From the NCBI GenBank assembly GCA_035079385.1, contig JAVHKY010000005.1, positions 1,550,001 to 1,614,000 on the forward strand: a DNA stretch of 64,000 nt. The letters are read 5' to 3'. Positions 1 to 10,400 of this stretch are shown here, piece by piece (within the stretch, counting starts at the first letter, position 1; the number at the start of each line of letters is the position of its first letter). Source of the DNA: Aspidiotus rigidus (lineage: Eukaryota; Arthropoda; Insecta; Hemiptera; Diaspididae). The notes below the pieces were generated by a model that was not told the DNA's origin, did no database searches, and worked only from the letters and a program-made list of their open reading frames with translations. The translations under genes were made by a program, and so were the position numbers.

Positions 1-1060
1 CTCATTTTTTATAATTATTATTACGTAAATAATTACCTCATAGGTTTGTCAATAGTCATTGTATAAACGTATAGTCATTGACGAGATTTGAATTGTGATT
101 TCAATTGATATTCTTGTTTTTTATTTTTATATCAAGTCTGATACCATAGGTTCACAAATGAAAATTTTTAAAAGTTTAATAATACTTGAAGTACTTGAAA
201 AAACTGACTGCCTACAATTAGCTCAAAAAAATTAAATTTTTTAAAAGAACAATTGTTCGTTTTATGTACATGTATGTATCTGTAACTTCAGGAGTACTCA
301 AATAATTTTGGTGTATCCACTTCTGAGTATCATTCAACTAGATAGCCCTGTAATTACTATAATTTTATAATCAGCGCGCTTCGATCTGTGATCCGAAACT
401 CACGCTTTGACCGTATTCTTCACGGGAAAAATAAAAATAAAGCATCAGAAAAGAAGAGTAGGTAAATGGTTGGGTTCAACACACAGTCGACGAAGTACGT
501 AAAAGCTACGTGAACCAAACTTGATAAAAATTTGCGGAGAATATCAAGGGACTTTTTTAACGACTTCTGGTTTTAGATGTACAGTAAATCAAGGAAGAAT
601 TTTCGAAAACTGGTGAATACGTTTTTGAAAGAAAACTGTATTAATGTTCATGAGAAATTATTCTTTTAATAATGTAGAACATTAAAAAAAAAATCTTATC
701 ATGTAGCAGGTGGCCAACATACACGACGACCGCATCTCAAAGGGGATTTTTTTGCAGACGAAAAATAGTTCTTGAGATTGTTGTCCCATGATTTTGTAAT
801 GTTTTATACGGTAGTTTCAGTGATATCCCGAGAAGAAGGGCACCCTCGGCGTTCATTTAGGTATAGAAAATTCCCAAAGAAACATTTATTATCACATGAG
901 TAGGAATTAAGTATGTAGTTCAAAATAGCGAAGAAATGAAGCATGATAATAATGTATCACCCAGGTATAAATTATCAACTCAAGATTTCTAAATCTCGTA
1001 TCTTCAAGTCGTTCGCTGGAATTATCATCTTCGATTCGATAAAATAAAACTTGATTTTAT
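1..1060. other. Non-coding flank
   Basis: AT-rich sequence with no open frame or RNA signature that I recognise. It lies 3' of the MIF gene, which is transcribed leftwards into it. Confidence 0.5.
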
Positions 1061-1627
1061 TCAATTGTTGCCAAGCATTGGATGGAACGTGGAACCGTTG
1101 TATCCTACTGTGGATGGTGCAGCATCAATGAATTGAATGTATAACCTGATAGGAACAAAAAAGTTCGATTTTATAAACCTATTTTGATTTGTTCCATTTT
1201 TTTCTTCTCTTTCTCCTTATAATAAGCATTGAAATGAAATTCATCTGACGTTTTGATTTGATTAATTTACCTGTCCTGCGGAATACCCAGATTTTTGGCG
1301 ATATGATCATAAATAGCTTTTGCATGTTTCTTGTTAGGTTCGACACCTAGTTTTCCTATACTCATCAAAGTGGCATTACCTGCAGGTTCATTTGAACCAC
1401 CGAACACGAGAAGTTTATCAGGGTTAACCTGCACTGCAACGTACTGGAAATGATTTACATAAATAAAATGAATCGCATATTACGATAATCGAATAAATTT
1501 AAATAGTAACTATTCTTACACTTTCCGGTTTGCCCAAAGTATTAGCAATCAGTTTTGAAGTCGATTTAAGAAACTCAGGAGTGATTTTAGCGGCTGGAAC
1601 GTTGGTGTCCAATTTGAAGAGCGGCAT
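1061..1627 (-). CDS. MIF: Macrophage migration inhibitory factor (MIF)
   Basis: Three exons on the minus strand: 1627-1520, 1443-1271 and 1145-1061. All introns are GT-AG and phases match, giving 121 residues (family about 115). MIF is a secreted trimeric cytokine-like tautomerase. The chain starts M-P-L-F-K, giving the catalytic Pro1 after Met removal. Lys33 (Lys32 in mature numbering) is kept in GKPES. The family block VFGGSNEPAG...SIGKLG is clear, and exon 3 carries the C-terminal YIQFIDAAPSTVGYNGSTF. The vertebrate CxxC redox motif after NEP is absent (AGNA at that place). The first ATG follows a stop-rich region, so the start is secure. A candidate AATAAA overlaps the stop codon (TGAATAAA), so the 3' UTR may be very short. 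Identification rests on motif recognition; the splice model is mine. Confidence 0.93.
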
Positions 1628-3460
1628 ATTTCGATCGAAAATTGTCTACTGAATCACAATAAAAATCAACCAAAAGAAGTGTGACTCTGAAGACGAAAGA
1701 GAGTACTTAGATTCGGGCCGGTAAAATCATTCACCAGGTAACGGTAATCACTGGAGGTCAAGGACCAAGGTGAAGAACGTGAGAACTTTATCACAAAAAT
1801 ATATTCGAGATTTTATCTTGTGCATTGCGCGGCTGCGCCGTCAGATTGAGCAGCGCCAGAGTAGGGACGCGCTAGCATCGAGTGTACTACGTCTATGACA
1901 TTTTGATGACGATTGACGACATACCCAATGACTGATGTCAGCCGTATACGTAAAAGTGGTAAAAGAGAAAAATTTATCTTCATGATACCTTCATCGTCAA
2001 TCTCATTTTCGGTTCGTTTCAGTCACGTCAGAGATTTTTTCATGAGTACGAAACGATGTACGATTTTATCGGTTACGGATATCTAAAATATTGAAGGATC
2101 TTTAGAAAATCCTAATATGTAATGAAATAAACTTATATTATTAGGTACTCAAAAACGCGGTTTTGTGAGTCTGTGGCCCGTTATGTCATGTCTGCTATTT
2201 CTGTCAAAATAAACCGTCAGAACGGGCTACCCGAGCAGCCCGTTATGCCTGTTTGAGTATTGTACCACTGCCAGAAATGCCCGCTGCCCGTCAACAATTA
2301 TTCCGGTAAAAGCCCCAAGAATTTTCGATGTCATTCTAGTAGAGCGGCCCGATTTCAAAATGTAACTCAGTGTGACAAAATAAAACTGTGGCCGACGATG
2401 AAAACAGGTGCCCTCAGCGAACAAAAAATTGATTTTTCACGCTTTTTCGCGTAGTGTAATCGGAAGAAATCGATTTTCTTGCTCACTGAGGTCCCTTTTC
2501 TCACCCTCGGTCACAACTATTATTCTTTATGATTGTGCCTGCACGAGTATCATTGCCTATCCCAATGACGGAATTTTCAAGACCCTCACGTACAAGTGTA
2601 CCTATAGGTAGGTCTTGAAAATAAGAACAACATACTTAGCCATACATATTTTATTTGACTTGGTCCAGAACCTGACCAAAAAAATGATTAAAAGTGATCT
2701 AAGAAATATACTCACTGAAATTTTTAAGGGGCAGTTACCAAACGTGCCAGGTTCGAATTGACGAAGTTTTTTATTTTACAGGACAATTTGAGTACAAAAC
2801 AGGCTCAGTAAATTGTAAGTGACTACGTGTTCGAATACGAGATTTAAGTTTGTGATTTTAGAAGAATATTCGACATCAAGCAATATTGTGAACGCTCCCT
2901 GATGGGGAAACATCACTGTTTATTCATGGATAGATGGAGAGAAGAAAATTGTCAGGATGAAAAAATCTTAGTTCAAGTTTTCATAGAAATTCTAATACTT
3001 ATTGGTGATAACGACCAACCTCATTCTCTTCAGTCAAAAGAGGAAACGACCATACGTAAATTTTACCTGTTCAATTCTTCCTTATGAAATGGGCCATGAT
3101 TTTAAATTTTCACAAATTTTTGAGGAAGAAAATTTCTCGCATTAGAAAGCTTATTGAAAAGATTAGAATGACCAAAAAGTTTCATTACTTTATTACAATC
3201 ATTCTACTGTACTTGATACTGGGAAATATTTTATAATGAAAAATTAATAGCGCACAATTCCATTTTCGCTATAAACACAAGAGATACAGACGGCAATTAA
3301 CAATCATAACCATTAGACAAATAATGGTAACATCCACATCTTAGAATGATGTCTACATATTATTGAAAGTATACGACAAGAGTATCCCAACGGCTCACTA
3401 GATCTGATTTTGAGAGGAGGTATTTTCCATACAGCAAGCTTTACATCCTTCTCCTAGGAT
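1628..3460. other. Intergenic, no recognised gene
   Basis: Contains the probable MIF promoter (about 1630-1900). The rest has only short open frames under 70 codons with no domain or splice support. A small inverted pair around 2165-2250 (GAACGGGCTACC / AGCCCGTTATG) is the only local structure seen. Confidence 0.4.
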
Positions 3461-4049
3461 TTAGTTACCTCCATTATTAGTACCGGAAGTATCCGGGATC
3501 GTATTCAGTTTCCGATGGCGGGCCATATTCGAGAGGATTGAATCGAAGGTAGTAGTCTTCTTCTTGGCACTTCCTTTTGGCGTATTATCACCAGTTGGTC
3601 GCACAGCCAAATTCAAATGAGACATTTCTTCGCGAAAGTCAAAGTCAGATTTGTCTATTTGTCTGAGAGAAAATCATTTGTTGAGAAAATATTCCCATTT
3701 TTCGAAGACATGACAGTGAAAAAATTGAACTTACTCTTCATCTATCGTTTCGTCGTGAGATTGGTTCATTTGAGTAGATTCAACAGGCGTTGGAGGTCTA
3801 CGTCCTGGACACTGCCACTTTAATACTAGGTTTTGACCAGTATCGATAGCTTCATACAAAGTGACTACATCTTCTGGAGGAGGTAACCATTGTCCATTCT
3901 AAAAATAGGAAATTAAAACTTGAAAGTACAACTTTCGTGACGAAGTCTGGGCCAATATAAAATTTTTTATATGTTTCATCTACCTGTAGTTTAATGTCAT
4001 ACTTTTCATCGTCTGAACAATCGACGTAAACTTCGCCAGAGTCTTCCAT
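3461..4049 (-). CDS. PAGR1: PAXIP1-associated glutamate-rich protein 1-like (PA1)
   Basis: Three exons on the minus strand: 4049-3984, 3898-3735 and 3662-3461, giving 143 residues. The acceptor at 3662 was chosen over a nearer AG because only it keeps the frame. PA1/PAGR1 partners PTIP in the MLL3/4 (KMT2C/D) H3K4 methyltransferase complexes in the nucleus. The conserved part is the middle: NGQWLPPPEDVVTLYEAI, then LKWQCPGRRPPTPVE. After it come an acidic stretch (SDFDFREE) and a basic segment, FDSILSNMARHRKLNTIP, which resembles the C-terminal helix of vertebrate PAGR1. The protein is shorter than the human one (about 254), lacking most of the glutamate-rich N-terminus. It is transcribed divergently from the ZNF593-like gene, 695 bp start to start. 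The assignment rests on remembered family motifs, not an alignment. Confidence 0.72.
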
Positions 4050-4744
4050 CTACACAGAATCGATTCCAAACATTATTTTTATTTTTTGGATAGAGAAGAA
4101 CGTTAGTGAACTTGGAACTCAAAAGTATGGCAATGGATTATAATTATACGAAAATAACAAGCTTTTAAATAAAAAATAATTGACAAGTTTAAAGCCGATT
4201 AGAGGATTGAATGATAACATGTAACCATAGAAACCCGTTAGATTGAGTTAGATAGAATGACAATCCACAGTCATCATTTTGACGGTAAACACGTTGGACG
4301 GTAGAAGCGCTAAATACTAATTCATATCAGCTAGGCATTTAAAAGAAGTTCGACTGATTTCGATCACTTAGATTTTAAGGAACTTCCTGAACTTTCTGAG
4401 TTTCTGATGTGTGAATATCTATTATTAATTTTCTGTTCCTGAAGCCTGAGATCTGCCGACGAGCAGATATTGATGACTTGATGAGAAGATGACCAACGCT
4501 ATTTTCATTCTACGCTGCCACGTGACTGCTTTAGTGCTCTTTATTATTGTGCTGATAAGATAATTAAAAGTTAAGCCTCTTGCGAAGGCAAGTTCTTAAA
4601 AGTTCAGTACATGCTGGATTACAGTCCTTGTTCATTTTAGCTGAAGTATGTGTCACAGACTCGAGTAATTTAATGGAAGTTTGAAGAACATCGTGAATGA
4701 TTCATTAATCTATAGCTCTTCTGTTACCAGGAATTATCTGTGAG
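4050..4744. promoter_or_regulatory. Candidate bidirectional promoter (PAGR1-like / ZNF593-like)
   Basis: The 695-bp gap separates two divergent start codons. No TATA box is obvious at a fixed distance from either. A shared promoter is inferred from gene layout only. Confidence 0.4.
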
Positions 4745-5287
4745 ATGCCGGGTCCTTATCGAAAGAAGAAACATCACACTGGTGATACGTTTTACAAACG
4801 TAAATATCGTACAAAACATCGCCAGAAAGACTTGGATGAAGTATGAATTTTTCCTTCTGTATGCTGTAACTTTGACTTGAAGTCATGTCTGATTATTATG
4901 TTCCATGTCTGATTATCATGTTCAATTGCAGATAGACGAAGATTTAAAAATTGAGAATGCTGAACGCTTACTTAATCAACCATTAGACCCAGATAAGCCC
5001 GGCGAAGGACAATTCTATTGTTTACACTGCGCGTGAGTATTATTTGTTAATGTAATTTTAGCTTTGAAAAAATTACTTCTTTGTTTGAATATTGGTTGTG
5101 GTTTCATCGTAGGAGGTATTTCGTGGACGACTTCACCCTTGATCAACACTTCAGAACGAAGGCTCACAAAAGACGAATTAAGAACCTCGAAATCGAACCC
5201 TATTCCATAGAAGAATCTGAAACAGCTGCTGGCCATGGTAGTTACGTGGAACCTACGTTACGTGAATTAAGAACTGGGGATACGTAA
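4745..5287 (+). CDS. ZNF593: ZNF593/Bud20-type C2H2 zinc-finger protein
   Basis: Exons 4745-4840, 4932-5032 and 5113-5287 with phase-consistent GT-AG introns give 123 residues, close to the family size (about 116-134). The N-terminus is very basic ([19 protein letters not shown]) and matches the nucleolar/60S-binding tail of the family. The segment [19 protein letters not shown] leads into one JAZ-type finger, C62-x2-C65-x12-H78-x5-H84. The end is acidic and polar ([20 protein letters not shown]). Yeast Bud20 is a shuttling factor needed for pre-60S ribosome export, so a ribosome-biogenesis role is likely by homology. The start ATG opens directly into the conserved basic block. Confidence 0.9.
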
Positions 5288-5806
5288 TTACTCTACTATT
5301 GTCCTATCATGCATTGCTTTGTCGGCGAGTTTGAAACCTTACTTTCTTGAACGAGATCTTTCTATAATCCATGTTTTCTGTCTTATTTTTCATTTTACTT
5401 ATTTATTTTTTTTCCTTCGCCGAGCTCTTATAGTGAGAATTTGGCGACGTTCAATGTTTCAACTGTGAGAATTAATGCATTATTCTTCCGCATGAATGAA
5501 ATTTGCTTGTTATTATGAGACCAATATTGTCATATCAAAAATTGTGGAAAAAAAACTTCGTATCTGAAACTCAAGAAATTGTTTTGAACGTTTGTCTGCT
5601 AAAAAAAAGTCACTGTGATGAAATTTACCGAATATATTTTCTACTTCGATGAATGTGAGATATTTTTTTTACGATCACGTAATTGGATCTACTTATTACT
5701 ATGAGAAAGTTGCTAGCGAGCTAGAAGTCGATTTTGATACTAAATTGGATTTCTCTCCAGAAATAGGCTATTTAAGGAGTTTGATTTATTCGGTTTAATT
5801 TTTTAA
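5288..5806. other. 3' flank, no gene seen
   Basis: AT-rich downstream region of the ZNF593-like gene with several T-runs. No other coding frame is supported. Confidence 0.4.
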
Positions 5807-6300
5807 CAGGGAGCCTGTTTTATGTTTTGTTTTTTTTTTTGGTTTTTCTGAGGAATTCGCCGTGCACCATCCGGCGAAAAACTTGGAAAAATTTCGACTG
5901 CCGAGCTATATAATTATGATAGGAGGGGCCCTTGGAAATATTTCGACTGTCGAGCTACAAATGATAGTTGAGGGACTTGGAAAAGTTTCGACATCCAAAC
6001 TATTTACATTTGGTGGGAGGAGCACTTGGACAAATTTCGATTCGTAAGCTATATATGGCACGAGAGAGATTTAGAAAAATTTCGACCTTCGAGCTATAAT
6101 ATGTGATAGGAGAACAACTTGAAAAAATTTCGATCTCGAGCTATTATTTCGAAATCCCTAAAATGGGTCCAGGTCACTGATGGGGATTTTATACTAAGCT
6201 TATAGTACTCCCTTGAATTCTCAATACCAAAACCAATTTACTCATAGGACAGGTTTCCCGCGTACCTCGTTCAACTTCGCTGAGGAAGCCGTTGTTTTTT
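5807..6300 (+). repeat. Family X repeat, near-complete short copy
   Basis: The copy begins with AACAGGGAGCCTGTTTTATG, a one-base variant of the palindromic head. About six degenerate units follow (ACTTGGAAAAATTTCGAC, GAGCTATA, GATAGGAGG). It ends with the conserved tail: TCAATACCAAA, GACAGGTTTCCCGCG, GTTCAACTTCGCTGAGGAAG. It lies between two host genes and carries no convincing coding sequence. Confidence 0.75.
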
Positions 6301-6871
6301 CAAATGAGTACATTATGTATATTTTCGGAGGAGATGTTTTCAACTTTGTTCTTCCCTTCAGATACGGACAACACATGAAAAACCCGGTGCCTAACGTCGT
6401 TGTCACAAAAAAACCTCCCATGTGCTAAAGTAAGTTTTTTAGGAAATGAAAAAAACCGTTCTGAGGTAAACTTAATCAATACGACGGGAATTGTTGTCTT
6501 ATTTAATAATAGGACGCAAATACATCAAATAATTGGTTTATGAGCAATTTGTAAAGATTTTTTCAATGGAAGCCTTTGTTTCTGGTAATTTATACACATG
6601 GGAGATTTTCTAGTTTTCTGTCAATACATATGGGAGAAATTCATTAAACATCATAAGAGATTATGTTTTATCGTTTTATCAGTGCACATAGGAAATTCTA
6701 ATTCTTCATGACACCATTACTTAAAATTGAGAACGTACCTGGCAAAAGGGCGTCCGCACAATGTATTTCGCATGGAACGGACGCCCTTCTTCCAGAACCT
6801 TCCTCAATTTCTTCAGTGTCATGGCCGCATGACTGCATGAGTCGTGAGTCGTGACCTTTGGTCGTGACGTG
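6301..6871. other. Intergenic, mostly unannotated
   Basis: No gene seen. A small imperfect stem around 6747-6786 pairs AAGGGCGTCCG with CGGACGCCCTT across a 20-base loop. Confidence 0.4.
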
Positions 6872-6998
6872 TATACTCTGTTCACATTAAGGAAGGATAG
6901 AAATATGACCTCGCGAACGGAACGGTAGATTAAAATTACCCGGAGCGTTCCGTTCTCGAGGTCATATTTCTATCCTTTCTTAACGTGAACGGAGTATA
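6872..6998. repeat. Long near-perfect hairpin, 53-bp arms
   Basis: Arm 6872-6924 and arm 6946-6998 are reverse complements with about 4 mismatches in 53, separated by a 21-base loop. The transcript would fold into one long stem on either strand. It could be a small foldback element, a hairpin-RNA source or a pri-miRNA-like locus. It sits about 450 bp upstream of the separase-like gene. Confidence 0.75.
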
Positions 6999-7443
6999 GT
7001 TCCACATCCGTTCGCGTTGCATGGTCTAGATTTTGTTGTATTTTCGATGGGTTTCGATAGCTGTTATTTGCTGTCATCGAGGCACCGGTGGCGGCAAAAC
7101 AACTATCTTTCAATCAATCCTTCAATCTTCACTCATCAACTTCAGAGCAGCTTCAGAGTTAAGACTATTACTCCAAAAGCAAAAGCAGTTACATGAGAAA
7201 AGGAGAATGATTGAAATTGAGATATTGTTGTCGAAATAAAACTCATGCTTACAAAAATTTGGGCTCGTATGGAAAACTCAACATGAATAATACATCCTTA
7301 GAAATAGTCGTTGATGGAAGAAACTGGTTTCAGCCGTATAGTGTTACTACATTAATTCCAGAGTGTTTGGTAAAGCGGTGAGAGATTAGGAACAGAAAAT
7401 CTTTGGAAATTATTTCCCAATTTTCTCTTTATACGGTGCTATC

Positions 7444-10400
7444 ATGGACAAGGTGAAACGAATATTCAAGTCATGGCGAACTTCATTTCAGGAAGGAGCG
7501 TGTCAATTTATTCATCAAGATCTGAAGGTATTTCTCGATCAAAGCTGCATGTTATATTTCCATTTAGAAAATTGATCTAATTGTACATTTTTCGCAGAAC
7601 TTGGTTGCAAACAATGATTTTTCATGCAAAGAGGAAGCTTTACTGGCCTCTTGGTGCTTGATATCACTCAATATTAATTGTAAGAAGACTCTTGAGACTG
7701 CTTCTGCCAATTCCCAATCCTTGGCTGATTTGTATCAATTATGTATGTTGTGTTGCGGCCTAACCTCTAAATCATGGACTTCTATCGAGGGCGATTTTGT
7801 TACTAGTGTTTTTTACGTTTGCAAGTCACTTTTAAAGCAAGTGAGTATTTGATAACTCATAAATCGAGTCTGCAATACTCTTCTCAGTTTTTCCTAGTAT
7901 ATTCTTATTTATTTGTGCAGAAATACGTCACCGAAGCCTGCGATATTAGTCAGTTTGTCTTCAAGTACCTTGATGACGTTAATGATCTCAAACTAGATTC
8001 CAATGAAATGAATGTGCCATCGAAATTTATTTTGTTGTTCCTGCAAGCTACATCAACACTTGATTTTAATTCGGAGGAAGATACTAAACTCTTTCATTTG
8101 TGGAACACCATCCTTTCGTTTTCGGAAAAGAAAATTATGCAGATTAATATTTCAACCGTAGTCGAATATTTTTCTCCTTTTTTGCAGAAAATAACAGGAG
8201 ATAATTTCTTGAAATATAAAGATGATCTCTCTTCTCTCATACGAATGTTGAATCGTGGAATCGGTATCAACGGAAACAAGGAAAAAATCTTTTTCAAATT
8301 TTTTCGGACGAATATCAATAAATTTGGTGAATTTTCAAAGAATAGCACGAACTTTTTCTTTGAATGCTTAGACCATATTAATACAGAAGATTGTGTTGGA
8401 ATAAAATTTTGTGAAAATATTTATCGAATTTGCGCCGGTAGTTTCGAAAACTCGGGAGCATTAGAAACTATTAACACAAGTGCTGGTCTACTGCAATCCT
8501 TGATTCAAAAAGATATTCTTGTCCTCGACGATGTCGTTTATTGCGCCTCTGTTATTATCATAACAATACAACTAAAAAAATTAAATAGTTACCTTCCAAA
8601 TACAGCGGCGGTTCAGAATTTATGGTCGATACTGCTAACCCTTGCTCAACGTTTGTACGTTATTGATATTCACGAATTGTTTGTTGGAAAGAAAGAAGCA
8701 ACGAGAAAGATAGACTTGGGTTCTGTGGCTCTTTTGGCGACTGATGTTTTGTCCACCTGCGCTCAGATCGAGGATTTAAATTTAGAAGATGAAAAAATTT
8801 TCGAGTCGCTTCTCGAAGCTGAGAATCTTGCCATAACGTGTTTAAAGTCTATGGATGAGAAAAGAAGAGAGCAAATGAGGACTTTTTTCGGTATGTTACT
8901 AAAAAATATAAATTGTATAAGTTTGGCTTTGCCCTTAAAAAACTCATGTACCTCACTTATTTTAGGAGGTAGTTGTATTAATGTATGCAGAAAGTATCTG
9001 ATAGGCAATCTACATTCGCACTGTAAGAATTTGGGTACGAATTTATTGACATACTATTCCTCTCTTCCTGCCAACGAACTAAAGAGTTCCAGTCTTGAGG
9101 TATGTTCTAATCGAAACAGTCGAGCTTAGTTTCAACAAAATTAACGAGCATATTATAGTAAAATATATGACACATCTTGTAGTTATACATCAACAAGCTT
9201 GTCCAGTGCATGTGTGGCAACTACCGCTCACTAGAAATGTATGAAGATTGGATAAATATCGCTTGTGTTTGGTCTCTCATAACTCCTGCTAATGCTAGTA
9301 TTTTCATGGAGCAGTACTGTACAGCAAAATATAAATTATTTTTATCGAATAGTGAATCATCTTATCTAGTAAGTTTCAATTAATCTTGTTTATTTATGCT
9401 ATATTTTTAAATCATTCGTTTTATTTTAGTTCCATATTATTTCAGAAATACTCGTGCCTGGAGATCTTGAAAAAAGTACGCAATCAATGGAAACATGAGA
9501 ACTTGGAAACTCTTGATGCCACTCAAATTAATTTAATGGAACTAAATGCGTATTTGAAGCATAAGTGAGTGTTAACATTGAAGTTGAGTTCAACGAAGAA
9601 AAAAAGAAATTGAATTAATTTTTTCATTCTTCTTTCCAGCCTAATTCTCGAAGAGCCTCTATTAAAGTTGACTGAAATTCTCGAGGCTCAAAATATTGAT
9701 AATCGTTTTCTGTTGGGTCATATCAATTATGCGAAATTTAGATTGAAATTATTACAGTTCAGAAAAGAAAATGAAGTGAGTATACTTTATCTTGAAATTC
9801 AAGGTTGTTTTTTTAAAGTCGATAGGTACCTCCTAGAATCTCCCTATCAGCTTATTGCTGAAGAGGTTTGATTATATTTTCCATGACTCTAGAATGAAGT
9901 AAAAACTTTGGCTCCGAACAAGACTGATCCTACCAGTGAAGAAAACGAATATGTTCTGGGAAGTTACACATTCAATAACCAAAAAGATATTTTAATGTTA
10001 TTGAATACAGCTATCGATTATTGGACGGCTGCAATTGAAGAAGTAAGACGAATTTGTCTTTGTTTACTAGCATAAAAATATGAATACTTTCAAGTTTATT
10101 TATTCGCAGTTTTCAAGTTCTAAGCAATCCAAAAATATTAATTCCAAATTAGAATTGTCTTATTTGAAAGAAACTGCTTTTGTTTATCGGCAATACTGTG
10201 ACAGTGACAGAGAAATACAGGTTTGGAAGTTATTATACGTCGCTTCAAAATATGCCAAAAATGATACTTCGGCCGTTTCTGGTGCGTTTCCTAAGTATTA
10301 CGTATAGGTATAAAATAAAAAGTGGTAGGACGAATACGTTCTGGATGGAACTGCTTTAATTTGTTGTTTTTACCAACAGCCTTCTGTAATTTGTTGTGCA

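Noticed and set aside
7033..7239. Walker-A-like peptide (GTGGGKTT) in a 68-codon frame
   Set aside because: No other NTPase motif, no splice support and no coding-like context. A chance match.
7283..7377. Extra first exon for the separase-like gene (MNNTSLEIVVDGRNWFQPYS)
   Set aside because: It has an ATG and a donor, but no acceptor before 7444 joins it in frame and the downstream exon has its own good ATG. Left out, though a non-canonical join is possible.
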